Assembly: GCA_013327885.1 (NCBI GenBank)
Contig: JABUMY010000007.1
Location: forward strand, 186,001 to 250,000
From: Flavisolibacter longurius
GTDB lineage: Bacteria > Bacteroidota > Bacteroidia > Chitinophagales > Chitinophagaceae
Reading direction: 5' to 3'
DNA: 64,000 nt
Shown here: piece after piece, positions 34,953 through 43,871 of the stretch
How positions within the stretch are numbered: position 1 is the first letter of the stretch
Layout of the letters: every line of letters starts with the position of its first letter
Made by a program: the position numbers and the translations under genes
Notes under the pieces: generated by a model
Told to the model about the DNA's origin: nothing
Seen by the model: the letters and a program-made list of their open reading frames with translations, nothing else
Databases searched by the model: none

Positions 34953-37397
34953 TTACAACCCCCTCCGCTTCGCCGCCACCGACGTTGCCACCGAAGCAAA
35001 CGTCACGATCGTTATCGACGTCATCGGCATCAGTATCGCTGCCACCAGCGGCGACATTTGTGCCTGCAGGGCAATACTCAATCCCACAATATTGTAAAGG
35101 AACGAAATCATCCAGCTCGCCATCACAATCCGTTTTCCCGCCTTTGCATAACTGATAAAAGCCGGCAATTTCTTCACATAGCTGCTGTCCAAAATGCCAT
35201 CCGACGCCGGTGTAAACTGGCTTGTATTTTCCGTAACGGCAATCCCTACGTTGCTTTGCTTCAGGGCGCCGGCATCGTTCAGGCCATCGCCCAGCATCAG
35301 CACACGGGCATCGCTGTCTTTTTTCAGGTCTTTGATGTAATCGAGTTTATCCTGTGGCGACTGCCCAAACAACATCGGCGTTTTCTGCCCGAAAAAGGTT
35401 TGCAGCTTTCCTTTTTCAGCGCTGTTGTCGCCGGAAAGCAGGTGCAGGCCATAGCTTTCTTTTTCCAGGTTGGCAACCATTTCCTCCACGCCATCGCGGT
35501 AACGATTGTGGATGCAGAAATAGCCTTTTACACTGCTATCGATAGACACCCATACTTGCGCCGATGTTCCTTTTGCTTCCTGGTAGCCCGCCACAAAAAA
35601 GCAGGAACCTATCCGCAGCCGTTTTCCATTTACCAGGGCTTCCGTACCCATACCCGCTGTTTCTTTGTACCCTGTAATGGGAAAGGTGGCGTCAACGCCT
35701 TTGCGCAGCAAGTAGTCTTTTACCAGGCGGCTCAGCGGGTGAGCCGATTCTTTTACTAGTGTAAACACCGCTTTTTTCTCACTGGAAGAAAGGATGCCGC
35801 CAATAAATTCAATGTCGGCAGTAGAGGTATAGGTAAGCGTACCGGTTTTGTCAAACACCACCTGGTTGATGCCGGCAAGCGACTCGATCACGGTAGCGTT
35901 TTTCAGGTAAAGCTTGTTCCTGCCGAAATACCGCAGCATGTTGCCAAACGTAAAGGTGGCGGAAAGCAGCAGCATACAAGGACAGGCCACTATCAGCGAA
36001 GCCGTTATGGCGGGCAGGATATTGGAGGGGTTGACGAAAGCCCAGTACACGCCGGCAGTAGCGCAAAGCGTAAACAGCACCACCGTAAAATAGCGGCTCC
36101 AGGGATGCACAAAAGATTTTTCGCCATTCTTATGACTGGCAAAAAAATCGTTGTTGTTCCAAAGCTGCGTGATGTAGCTCTGGTTGACCGTTTTGATCAC
36201 CTGCAGGTGAAGACTGCCGCCAAGCTGTTTGGCACCGGCGTAGATCAGTTCTCCTTTCTTCTTTTGCACCGGCGTGTTCTCGCCGGAAACAAAGCTGTAA
36301 TCGATGCTGGCCTCGCCGGCGATGAGTATCGAATCGGCCGGCACCATTTCGCCGTGGCGTACCAGGATCTCGTCGCCTTTCTGCAAGCTGCCGATGGTTG
36401 CCGGCACTTCTTTGTCGCCTTCCAGTTTGGTAATGCCCAGCGGGAAATAAGATTTATAATCGCGGTCGAAGGAAAACGAATCGTAGGTTTTGTTCTGAAA
36501 CCAGCGGCCGGCCAGCATAAAAAGCACAATACCGCTCATGCTGTCAAAGTAACCAGCACCGGTGCCGCTCACCACTTCGTAAACGCTGCGGGAAAATGTA
36601 ATGAGAATAGAAAGTGCAATGGGTGCATCGATGTTGAGCCATTTCTGCCGCAGGCCTTTCCAGGCCGAAACAAAAAAGTCGGATGCCGAATAAAAGAATA
36701 CCGGCAGGGCCAGGAAAAGGTTTAGCCAGGTGAATAGGTTTTTCAGCGTGCCTTCGGCTATTTCGCCGGAAGAAAAATATTCCGGGAAGCTTAGCATCAT
36801 GATATTGCTAAAGCAAAAACCGGCCACGCCAATCTTATAAAACTGTTTGCGGTTTACTTTTTTCTCTTTTTTAGCCTCGCCTTCATTCAGGCTGATGTAA
36901 GGCTCGTAACCGATAAAAGCCAGCAGCTCTACCACTTTGCGCAGGGAAGTTTCTGCGTGGTTGAAGGCTATAAAAATCTCTTTGCGCTGGAAATTAGTTT
37001 TGGAGAAAAGAATGCCCGGCTGGATGGCGTGCAGGTTTTCGAGCAGCCAGATACAGGAAGCGCAGTGCATCTGCGGCAGGTAAAAGCTGACCTGCGATTG
37101 CTTGTCGTCGGAAAAGGTGATCAGCTTTTGTTTTGCTTCGGCCGTTTCCAGGAAGGCAAATTTCTCCGAGTTGTACTTGCCTTTTATTTTAATGCCCGGC
37201 GTGTTACTCAGGTCGTAATAGTTGCAAAGGCCATTTTCTTTCAGCAAGCCATAAACGAACTTGCAGCCGTCGCAGCAAAAAACATAGTTGTCTTCTACGA
37301 TCGTGTTGTCGCAGGTTTCGCCACAATGGTAACACTGTACGGCAACGGGTTCCGGCTTTTTCTCTCTTTTTTTAACTGGCGCTTCAACTACAGGCAT
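34953..37397 (-). CDS. ccoI: CcoI-type copper-translocating P-type ATPase
   Basis: The 814-residue protein has an N-terminal Cys-rich metal-binding part (CYHCGETC, CCDGCKFVYGLL), then a heavy-metal-associated-like domain with MHCASCIWLL near 107-116. Eight helices follow, with the CPC motif (VACPCMLLL). FDKTGTLTYT carries the phosphorylated Asp, HPLSR is near 590 and LGDGLNDAGAL near 685. The actuator motif reads SGEN rather than TGES. CcoI loads copper for CuB of the oxidase. It precedes the operon on the same strand, 590 repeat-rich bases away. Confidence 0.95.
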   Translation of the reverse strand: MPVVEAPVKKREKKPEPVAVQCYHCGETCDNTIVEDNYVFCCDGCKFVYGLLKENGLCNYYDLSNTPGIKIKGKYNSEKFAFLETAEAKQKLITFSDDKQSQVSFYLPQMHCASCIWLLENLHAIQPGILFSKTNFQRKEIFIAFNHAETSLRKVVELLAFIGYEPYISLNEGEAKKEKKVNRKQFYKIGVAGFCFSNIMMLSFPEYFSSGEIAEGTLKNLFTWLNLFLALPVFFYSASDFFVSAWKGLRQKWLNIDAPIALSILITFSRSVYEVVSGTGAGYFDSMSGIVLFMLAGRWFQNKTYDSFSFDRDYKSYFPLGITKLEGDKEVPATIGSLQKGDEILVRHGEMVPADSILIAGEASIDYSFVSGENTPVQKKKGELIYAGAKQLGGSLHLQVIKTVNQSYITQLWNNNDFFASHKNGEKSFVHPWSRYFTVVLFTLCATAGVYWAFVNPSNILPAITASLIVACPCMLLLSATFTFGNMLRYFGRNKLYLKNATVIESLAGINQVVFDKTGTLTYTSTADIEFIGGILSSSEKKAVFTLVKESAHPLSRLVKDYLLRKGVDATFPITGYKETAGMGTEALVNGKRLRIGSCFFVAGYQEAKGTSAQVWVSIDSSVKGYFCIHNRYRDGVEEMVANLEKESYGLHLLSGDNSAEKGKLQTFFGQKTPMLFGQSPQDKLDYIKDLKKDSDARVLMLGDGLNDAGALKQSNVGIAVTENTSQFTPASDGILDSSYVKKLPAFISYAKAGKRIVMASWMISFLYNIVGLSIALQAQMSPLVAAILMPMTSITIVTFASVATSVAAKRRGL

Positions 37398-37485
37398 AGT
37401 ACCGGCAAAAGTTCAACTGCCAGCCCTTGGAATTGATGAGAGCCGTCAATGCGAAAGATGAGAAAGATCATCTGAGCCAAAATGT

Positions 37486-37599
37486 CTGAACCCGGATTTG
37501 TTGGATGGATGGGATGTTTGGGATCATAGAAAAACGCCGTTCCATTGGAACGGCGCTTTTTATCCTGGAAATCCTAAAATCCAACAAATCCTGGTTCAG
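37486..37599. repeat. Terminator palindrome with long arms (T1)
   Basis: Left arm CTGAACCCGGATTTGTTGGA and right arm TCCAACAAATCCTGGTTCAG are inverted copies with one mismatch. Rhyming GGATG/GGGAT units lie inward, and a terminator hairpin sits at the centre. The right arm includes the stop codon of the Fe-S gene. The arms are homologous to those at 42281-42398. Confidence 0.8.
37529..37562 (-). terminator. Bidirectional terminator inside T1
   Basis: AAAACGCCGTTCC and GGAACGGCGCTTTT pair around ATT with A and T runs on the two sides. It terminates the Fe-S oxidoreductase gene and shields ccoI. Confidence 0.88.
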
Positions 37600-38915
37600 A
37601 CTTCCTGCGCCCATTTATCCCTTTCATCCGGACTGAATTTCCAGGGAGCGAAATTATTTTCCACGTTACTGTACATGCCATTCCATTCAGCGGGCTGGTT
37701 GCTTTCTTCTAGGGCCAGGTAGCGTTTGAGTTGATTGATGATGTGCAGTGGGTCGATCAGCACGGGACAAGCCTGCACACAAGCCTGGCAGGACGTGCAG
37801 GCCCAGAGTTCTTCGGTGGTGATATAGTCGTGAAGAAGTGATTTGTTGTCTTCCTGGATAGCGCCGTTTTTATCGCGGGCCGCGCCAATTTCTTCCATGC
37901 GGTCGCGGGTATCCATCATGATCTTTCGCGGCGAAAGAATTTTACCGGTTTGGTTCGCGGGACATTGCTCCGTACAGCGGCCACATTCGGTGCAGGTATA
38001 CGCATCCAACAGCGATTTCCAGGAAAGATCGGTCACGTCTTTGGCGCCAAAGCGTTTGGGACCGTCAGCCGCCGCTTCTGCAGGAACGGTCTCCGGCTGC
38101 ATGGCATAGAGCACTTCTTTTTGAATCTCGGGCATGTTCACCATTTTGCCCTGCGGCTTCAGCCTTGCAAAATAGGTGTTGGGAAACGCCAACACAATGT
38201 GCAGGTGTTTGGAATAGGGGAGGTAGTTTAAAAAAACAAAGATGCCCGCGATGTGCAGCCACCAGGCACCCCGTTCAATGCCTACCAGTGTGGACGTACT
38301 GAAGTTTTCGAAAAGAGGCGTTATGATGCCGGACACCAAAAAATCCGTTTGCACATCGGCATAATGGCCATAGCTTTTTAGTTGCAAGGCTTTGTCCGAC
38401 GCGTTCATGATGAGAAAGAGCGACATCAGCACAATTTCAAATACCAGAATATAATTGGCGTCTTTGCGCGGCCAACCTCCTGCTAGTTCCTGCCGGTTGA
38501 GGCGCGGAACTTTTACCAAGTTGCGGCGCAGCAAAAAAACAACACAGGAAGCCAGAACCAGGAAGGCCAGTATCTCGAAAAAATTAATAACAAAGGAATA
38601 GAACGAACCGAGGGTAGGCGCAAAAAGCCGGTGCGTACCAAAAATGCCGTCGAGGATGATCTCGAGGATCTCGATGTTGATGATCACAAAGCCACCGTAA
38701 ACGGCAAAGTGCAAAAGCGCAACCAGCGGCTTGTCAAACATACGCTTTTGTCCAAAGGCCATGAGCAGCACATTGCGCCAGCGGGCCGGGTCGGGGCTAA
38801 AATTTTCATCGCGACCCAGGTTAATGTTCTTCCGGATGAAAGTTACTTTACGGGCAAAGACCCAAATAGCAAGTACCGTAAGGAGGACAAATAAAATTTG
38901 TTGCACGATTTGCAT
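37596..38915 (-). CDS. Membrane Fe-S oxidoreductase (heterodisulfide-reductase-like, two 4Fe-4S clusters)
   Basis: The 439-residue protein has an N-terminal membrane part with about six helices, including a nitrate-reductase-gamma-like region (MFDKPLVALLHFAVYGGFVIIN; WWLHIAGIFVFLNYLPYSKHLH with candidate haem His). The C-terminal domain holds two clusters: CTECGRCTEQCP near 307 and CTSCQACVQACP near 370. In Bacteroidota such a protein usually travels with a second CCG-domain Fe-S protein; none is adjacent here, because the gene is closed off by terminator T1. It probably passes electrons between a cytosolic donor and the quinone pool. Confidence 0.85.
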   Translation of the reverse strand: MQIVQQILFVLLTVLAIWVFARKVTFIRKNINLGRDENFSPDPARWRNVLLMAFGQKRMFDKPLVALLHFAVYGGFVIINIEILEIILDGIFGTHRLFAPTLGSFYSFVINFFEILAFLVLASCVVFLLRRNLVKVPRLNRQELAGGWPRKDANYILVFEIVLMSLFLIMNASDKALQLKSYGHYADVQTDFLVSGIITPLFENFSTSTLVGIERGAWWLHIAGIFVFLNYLPYSKHLHIVLAFPNTYFARLKPQGKMVNMPEIQKEVLYAMQPETVPAEAAADGPKRFGAKDVTDLSWKSLLDAYTCTECGRCTEQCPANQTGKILSPRKIMMDTRDRMEEIGAARDKNGAIQEDNKSLLHDYITTEELWACTSCQACVQACPVLIDPLHIINQLKRYLALEESNQPAEWNGMYSNVENNFAPWKFSPDERDKWAQEV

Positions 38916-38948
38916 ATAGCTAATTTAACCGCCGTAAAAATAGGTCAA

Positions 38949-39455
38949 ATGAATTCTGCAGAAACAAAGAGTTATATACTGGATGGTGATGACGTAAAGC
39001 GCAAGATCCGGCGCATGGCACTGGAAATTGCCGAGCAAAACAGCGAAGAAAAAGCGTTTCTGTTTGCCGGCATTGTGGGCAACGGTATTTTGGTGGCGCA
39101 AGCGGTAGCGGATGAACTAAAAAACATTTTACCGGTAACTATCAGCGTGGTGACATTACAGCTGGATAAAAAAGATCCGCTGGAAGTTACCATCGATCCG
39201 CAAACTGACATCGAAGGAAAGGTTATCATTCTTGCAGATGATGTTTCCAATACAGGCAAGACCATGTTCTATGCGCTGAAGCCTTTCCTGCAGGCCTACC
39301 CGAAAAAACTGCAAACACTTGTACTGGTGGAACGCAGCCACAAACAATTCCCCATTCAAACCGATTATACCGGCCTTACCCTTGCCACTACCCTTCAGGA
39401 ACACATTGCTGTGGAAGCAGCAGAAGGCAGGATTACTGGCGCTTGTTTGTATTAA
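38949..39455 (+). CDS. PyrR-like phosphoribosyltransferase-domain protein
   Basis: From ATG at 38949 the product is 168 residues of the type I PRTase fold. The PRPP loop is VIILADDVSNTGKTM near 98-112 (DDVxxTGKT), with a substrate part LFAGIVGNGILVA near 34. The PyrR family regulates pyrimidine genes or is a minor uracil PRTase, but pyr genes are not nearby and this member lacks a clear basic RNA-binding face that I could judge. It is divergent from the Fe-S oxidoreductase. Confidence 0.82.
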   Translation: MNSAETKSYILDGDDVKRKIRRMALEIAEQNSEEKAFLFAGIVGNGILVAQAVADELKNILPVTISVVTLQLDKKDPLEVTIDPQTDIEGKVIILADDVSNTGKTMFYALKPFLQAYPKKLQTLVLVERSHKQFPIQTDYTGLTLATTLQEHIAVEAAEGRITGACLY

Positions 39456-39465
39456 AAGAGAAAGC

Positions 39466-39525
39466 TGCGAGCCGTGAGCTATGAGCTGTTAGCTACTTGC
39501 CACTAGCCAATAACCCAAAAACTTA
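39466..39525. repeat. Rhyming array of GAGC/TAGC units
   Basis: GCTGCGAGCCGTGAGCTATG, AGCTGTTAGCTACTTGCC and ACTAGCCAATAACCC stand between the convergent PRTase and DUF2279 genes. Units of about seven to eight bases drift gradually. Confidence 0.55.
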
Positions 39526-39530
39526 ATAAT

Positions 39531-40463
39531 CTAATAAACCAACCCTCTCAACCGTAACCGGCCGTTGGAAAGTTCGAGGGCAGGGGCGGGAAATTTTAAA
39601 ACGTTCAGTGCCGAAAAAACGGTGCGCAGCGCCTTGCTCTTTGTTTTAATCCGGGTGAAATCCACATCCGGCGCCAGGTACCACTGCCGGTAGCGTTTCA
39701 GGTCGCGGCGATCGAAGGTCAGCGTGCCGTCATCATTAGTTGCAATATTCTCGTAACCGCCAAACATATTTTCGGCGCCATAGCCAACGGCAATGTTCAG
39801 CCAGGCGGGAAGGTTGCTTTTGGGAAGAAAGGCTTTCAGGTTGGCACTGAGCCAATAGGTTTGCGCATTGTAATCTTTCAGCAGTCTTCCCTGGAAAGAA
39901 GAACCAAAAAGATCATTGGCCCTATTTTCCAGGTCATCCTGCTTGTAGTTTTTCAGGGAAGAAGAAAACTTCAGCCCGATGCGCTGTTCTTTCCAGGCTG
40001 CTTGTTGCCAAACATACAAGGCAGCACCGGTAAAATTGGCGCCTACGTCCGCCCAGCTCCAGCCCCATTTGTAAGAGCGGCCATCGAGGTATTCGATGGA
40101 AAGCATATAAAGCATGCTGCTGCCGGTTCCCAGCCACATGGCTGCTTTGTCCGATACGCCGGCCCAGCGCCACAGGTCTGAGGTGAGTCTACTGGTGTGG
40201 TAGGCCGTCCAGGCATGGCCAACCTTGTCAACCTGCTGCCACTCACCCGCATCGTTAAACGTATGCAAACCGGTTTTGGGATAGTCTTTGTACCAGGCCT
40301 GGCTTAAAAAAAGAAAGGAGCCGCCGTAGCCGGCAACCGTCAGTCCACCCACCAACCATTGCCGTTTATTGTAAGAAGACAGGGGCGAAGTTGCCGCGGT
40401 GCTGTCCTGTGCACCAGTACAGAGGCCAAAAAAAAGCAAGGGTAAAAGAAACCAGTTCCTCAC
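39531..40463 (-). CDS. DUF2279 (YfiM-like) envelope protein
   Basis: From GTG at 40463 the product is 310 residues with a signal peptide (MRNWFLLPLLFFGLCTGAQ). The body has QWLVGGLTVAGYGGSFLFLSQAWY, DKVGHAWTAYHTSRLTSDLWRWAG, SIEYLDGRSYKWGWSWADVGANFTGAALY: the DUF2279 signature with KxGHxxxxY and SxEYxDG. The function is unknown; it is predicted membrane- or envelope-located. The frame extends upstream to 40646, but GTG 40463 has a proper signal peptide and lies 4 bases after a TACATTTG box. Confidence 0.78.
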   Translation of the reverse strand: MRNWFLLPLLFFGLCTGAQDSTAATSPLSSYNKRQWLVGGLTVAGYGGSFLFLSQAWYKDYPKTGLHTFNDAGEWQQVDKVGHAWTAYHTSRLTSDLWRWAGVSDKAAMWLGTGSSMLYMLSIEYLDGRSYKWGWSWADVGANFTGAALYVWQQAAWKEQRIGLKFSSSLKNYKQDDLENRANDLFGSSFQGRLLKDYNAQTYWLSANLKAFLPKSNLPAWLNIAVGYGAENMFGGYENIATNDDGTLTFDRRDLKRYRQWYLAPDVDFTRIKTKSKALRTVFSALNVLKFPAPALELSNGRLRLRGLVY

Positions 40464-40467
40464 CGAC

Positions 40468-40475
40468 CAAATGTA
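40468..40475 (-). promoter_or_regulatory. -7 box TACATTTG 4 bases from the DUF2279 start (possible leaderless mRNA)
   Basis: Exact TAnnTTTG with only four bases to the GTG. The usual distance from this box to the first transcribed base would put the transcript start at the start codon. The same geometry is seen at 43203 and 45980. Confidence 0.5.
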
Positions 40476-40556
40476 CGGACACTTAACTTCGCGTAGTTTG
40501 AAAAAAGAAATAACTTCAAACGGAACCAAACCATAACCTTTATTAAAACTTGCAAT

Positions 40557-42284
40557 ATGGATGCACAGATCGAGCAGAAAATAGCTACCTGGCTGAACGG
40601 CGCTTATGATGAAGACGTAAAACAATCCATTCGTGACCAGCAGCAAAGCAATCCCGATGAACTGGCCGATGCGTTTTACCGTAACCTAGAATTTGGTACG
40701 GGCGGACTTCGTGGCGTGATGGGCATTGGCACCAACCGCATGAACAAATACACCGTGGGCATGGCAACCCAAGGGTATACCAATTACCTCAAGCAATCGT
40801 TTCCCAACCAGGAAATTAGAGTGGCCATTGCACACGACAGTCGCAACAACAGCCGCTTTTTTGCCGAAACCGTGGCCAATGTTTTTGCCGCCAACGGGCT
40901 GAAGGTATTCCTGTTTGAAGACCTGCGTCCAACGCCGGAGCTTTCGTTTGCCATTCGGCATTTGGGCTGCAAGGGCGGTGTGGTTTGTACTGCATCGCAC
41001 AACCCCAAAGAGTACAACGGTTACAAAGCCTATTGGGTGGATGGTGGACAGTTGGTGCCACCGCACGACAAAGCCGTAATCACGGAAGTTGAAAAGATTG
41101 CCGATGTGAACGATGTAAAATGGTCGGGTGGTGAAGCCAATATCGCCATCATTGGCAAAGAGATGGACGAAGCTTACATCAACATGGTAAAAGGACTGAG
41201 CGTTTACCCCGAGGTGATTAAAGAACAGAAAGACCTTCGCATTGTTTTTACGCCCATCCATGGAACCGGTATCAAGCTGGTGCCGCAGGTGCTGCAAGCT
41301 TTTGGTTTTGAAAACATTACCATCGTAGAAGAACAGGCTACGCCGAACGGCGATTTTCCAACGGTGCATTATCCCAACCCCGAAGAAAGCGAAGCGATGA
41401 GCATCGGCCTGAAAAAAGCGCAGGAGATCGATGCCGATATTCTTTGCGGTACCGATCCGGATGCAGACCGTGTAGGCATTGGCGTGAAAAATACCAATGG
41501 CGAATGGGTGCTGATGAACGGCAACCAGACCGCTGTGCTGGCCTTTAATTATATGATCGAGGCCCGCAAGGAAAAAGGGCTGCAGCAACCCAACGATATG
41601 GTAGTGAAAACAATTGTTACCACCAACATGATCGACGTGATTGCCGAAAAAGCCGGCGTGAATTGTTACAATGTACTGACCGGTTTTAAATGGATCGCAG
41701 AACTGATCCGCGAAAAAGAAGGCGTTGAAAATTACGTAGTAGGCGGCGAAGAAAGTTATGGCCTCATGATCGGCGACCAGGTTCGTGATAAAGATGCCGT
41801 ATCGGCTGTAGCCCTGCTTTGCGAAATGGCAGCTTATGAAAAATCAAAAGGCCGTAGCCTGTACGAAAAGATCCTTGACCTCTACGTGCAGTTTGGTTAT
41901 TACCAGGAAGACCTGATATCCATCACTAAAAAAGGCCGCAACGGCCAGCAGGAAATTGCCGAAATGATGGAAGGCTTCCGGGCTAACCCGCCAAAAGAGC
42001 TGGCTGGCAGCAAAGTGGTGGAACTGCTCGATTACGAAAAGCGGGTAAAAACCAACCTGCAAACCGGTGCAACGGAAGAGATCACACTACCAAAGTCCAA
42101 CGTACTGCAGTTTATCACCGAAGATGGCAGCAAGATCAGCGCAAGGCCATCAGGCACGGAGCCAAAAATCAAATTTTATTTCAGCGTCAATACTTCGCTT
42201 CCCTCCGTTGACCAGTTTGACGAAGCCCAGCAAAAAGCAAAGGACAAGATCAAGCAGATCATCAGCGATATGAAATTGTCTTGA
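40557..42284 (+). CDS. Phospho-sugar mutase (phosphoglucomutase/phosphomannomutase, PgcA-like)
   Basis: The 575-residue cytosolic enzyme interconverts hexose 1- and 6-phosphates. It has the full alpha-D-phosphohexomutase order: FGTGGLRGVMGIGTNRMN near 46-63, catalytic serine loop TASHNPKEYNGYKAYW near 143-158, metal loop GTDPDADRVGIG near 301-312, sugar loop GGEESYG near 398-404 and phosphate loop RPSGTEPKIKFY near 527-538. Length and order match the PgcA type rather than the shorter GlmM type found at 49.2 kb. It ends inside the left arm of repeat T2. Confidence 0.95.
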   Translation: MDAQIEQKIATWLNGAYDEDVKQSIRDQQQSNPDELADAFYRNLEFGTGGLRGVMGIGTNRMNKYTVGMATQGYTNYLKQSFPNQEIRVAIAHDSRNNSRFFAETVANVFAANGLKVFLFEDLRPTPELSFAIRHLGCKGGVVCTASHNPKEYNGYKAYWVDGGQLVPPHDKAVITEVEKIADVNDVKWSGGEANIAIIGKEMDEAYINMVKGLSVYPEVIKEQKDLRIVFTPIHGTGIKLVPQVLQAFGFENITIVEEQATPNGDFPTVHYPNPEESEAMSIGLKKAQEIDADILCGTDPDADRVGIGVKNTNGEWVLMNGNQTAVLAFNYMIEARKEKGLQQPNDMVVKTIVTTNMIDVIAEKAGVNCYNVLTGFKWIAELIREKEGVENYVVGGEESYGLMIGDQVRDKDAVSAVALLCEMAAYEKSKGRSLYEKILDLYVQFGYYQEDLISITKKGRNGQQEIAEMMEGFRANPPKELAGSKVVELLDYEKRVKTNLQTGATEEITLPKSNVLQFITEDGSKISARPSGTEPKIKFYFSVNTSLPSVDQFDEAQQKAKDKIKQIISDMKLS

Positions 42285-42398
42285 ACCGGGATTTGTGGGA
42301 TTTTAGGGATATATGAGATTATTAGAAGAAAAGGCTGTTCGAAAGAACGGCCTTTTCTTCTATCCCAAACATCCTTTACATCCAACTAATCCCGGTCA
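42281..42398. repeat. Terminator palindrome with long arms (T2)
   Basis: Left TTGAACCGGGATTTGTGGGA and right ACTAATCCCGGTCAA, with rhyming GGGAT/ATCCC units between, form an imperfect palindrome around the terminator. The left arm is homologous to that of T1 (TGAACC, GGATTTGT, GGAT). It covers the stop codon of the phospho-sugar mutase. Confidence 0.8.
42324..42361 (+). terminator. Terminator inside T2
   Basis: AGAAGAAAAGGCTGTTC and GAACGGCCTTTTCTTCT pair around GAAA, with A and T runs on both sides. Confidence 0.85.
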
Positions 42399-42406
42399 AA
42401 AACACA

Positions 42407-42431
42407 AAAGCGCTCAGTTGAGCGCTTTTTT
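42407..42431. terminator. Second terminator hairpin after T2
   Basis: AAAAGCGCTCA and TGAGCGCTTTTTT pair around GT. It can serve either direction; the minus-strand methyltransferase gene ends about 145 bases to the right. Confidence 0.8.
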
Positions 42432-42576
42432 CTCTTGTGGCGGATGGACTTAATGCTATCGATAATGTTTTTGGTTGCGACCTTGCTAGCACAAAGTAAA
42501 CGAACCTGTTTGAGCCATGGCGTATAGAATCGGTGAAAGGGAAAAAAGCCGAGGCAGAAGCGTAGTAAAATTGCGG

Positions 42577-43164
42577 TCAACGAAACCGCGGCAGCAATTT
42601 GGGTACGCTTTGCTGGTACTTCCTGTATTGGTCGCCAAATTCGGCTACCAGCTTAGTTTCTTCCAGTTGAATGGCATAAAGCGTATACAGCGTAATAACA
42701 ATATTCGAAATAAAAAGACTAAGAGTAGGGAAGAGGAACCAGGCGCCCCAGATGGCCAAAAATGTTCCCAGGTACAAAGGGTGCCGGGTGTAACGGTGAA
42801 TGCCGGCGATCATTAGTTCCGTAGATGGCTTTTCTTCTACAAGGCTTTTAATGCCACTCAGGCTGACAAAATATTTTTTGATACAAATAAACATTATCAC
42901 AAGTCCTGAGAGCCCAATAATAATCCCGGCGATTTGGGTGAAAACGGAAGCAGGTAACAGCGCTGAACTTTCAATCTGCAATTGGTAAATGACAATAGCC
43001 AGTAACGACAGCGCTGCAAAAACGGTATAAAAAAGACGGTAGTGTTTAAACTTTTTGCCCAGCCATTTTTGCGCCGCCCGTTTTACCCAAAGGCTTGCCA
43101 GTACGCTGTGTAAAACGCAATAGCTTATCCACAAAACCGCTACAAAAATATGTGATTGCAGCAT
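42577..43164 (-). CDS. Isoprenylcysteine-carboxyl-methyltransferase-like membrane protein
   Basis: The 195-residue protein has about five helices. The C-terminal signature HRYTRHPLYLGTFLAIWG near 127-144 and ETKLVAEFGDQYRKYQQSVP near 172-191 are the SAM-binding elements of the ICMT/PEMT family. The substrate of bacterial members is not known; roles in lipid or isoprenoid methylation are suggested for the family. It is divergent from pcm with a 50-base gap. Confidence 0.85.
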   Translation of the reverse strand: MLQSHIFVAVLWISYCVLHSVLASLWVKRAAQKWLGKKFKHYRLFYTVFAALSLLAIVIYQLQIESSALLPASVFTQIAGIIIGLSGLVIMFICIKKYFVSLSGIKSLVEEKPSTELMIAGIHRYTRHPLYLGTFLAIWGAWFLFPTLSLFISNIVITLYTLYAIQLEETKLVAEFGDQYRKYQQSVPKLLPRFR

Positions 43165-43178
43165 CCTTAAAAATACAC

Positions 43179-43210
43179 TTGCAAATACAATGCAGGGGTA
43201 AATATATTTG
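43179..43210 (+). promoter_or_regulatory. Promoter of pcm, probably giving a leaderless mRNA
   Basis: TTGC at 43179-43182, a 20-base spacer and TATATTTG at 43203-43210 fit the Bacteroidota consensus. The ATG starts 4 bases later, so the transcript may begin at or next to it. Confidence 0.6.
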
Positions 43211-43214
43211 CCGG

Positions 43215-43871
43215 ATGAGAGCGACTGAAGACAGCTACCGTCACAAAGGTTTGCGCAGAAGACTTGTGGAAACGGTACGCGGAAAAGGGATCACCAATGA
43301 AAGAATCCTGACTGCTATTGAAAACATTCCCCGGCACTTTTTTTTAGACTCTGCTTTTGACGAGGTAGCCTACGAAGACAAAGCCTTTCCCATTGAAGCC
43401 GGACAAACGATTTCGCAGCCTTACACGGTGGCGTACCAAACCCAGTTGCTGGAAGTAAAGCCGCTGGAAAAAGTATTGGAGATCGGAACCGGCAGTGCCT
43501 ACCAGGCCTGTGTGCTGGCTGAGATCGGCGCCAAGGTGTTTACCATCGAGCGGCAGAAAAAACTGTTTGATTCCAACAAGCAATTCCCCTTCTTAAAAAA
43601 ATACCTGAACATTAAATTTTTTTACGGCGATGGCTACGAAGGCCTGCCCACATATGCACCTTTCGACAAAGTGCTGATCACCGCAGCAGCGCCAATTGTA
43701 CCCGTAAAACTAATTACTCAATTAAAGCCTGGCGGCATGATGGTGATCCCCTTTGGCGGCGGCGATGTGCAGGTGATGAAACGCCTGATAAAACAAGCCG
43801 ATGGCAGCATTGTGGAAGAGGTCTTCGACCAGTTCAGCTTTGTGCCGATGCTCCAGGGGAAAAATGATTGA
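43215..43871 (+). CDS. pcm: Protein-L-isoaspartate O-methyltransferase
   Basis: PCMT methylates isoaspartyl residues of damaged proteins for repair. The 218-residue protein has the conserved opening SYRHKGLRRRLVETVRGKGI, FLDSAFDEVAYEDKAFPI near 50, the substrate loop GQTISQPYTVAYQ, SAM motif VLEIGTGSAYQACVLAE near 94-110, and the C-terminal GGMMVIPFGG. The ATG at 43215 is chosen by family alignment; the 40 codons upstream would lie inside the divergent gene. An inverted rhyming array follows. Confidence 0.95.
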   Translation: MRATEDSYRHKGLRRRLVETVRGKGITNERILTAIENIPRHFFLDSAFDEVAYEDKAFPIEAGQTISQPYTVAYQTQLLEVKPLEKVLEIGTGSAYQACVLAEIGAKVFTIERQKKLFDSNKQFPFLKKYLNIKFFYGDGYEGLPTYAPFDKVLITAAAPIVPVKLITQLKPGGMMVIPFGGGDVQVMKRLIKQADGSIVEEVFDQFSFVPMLQGKND

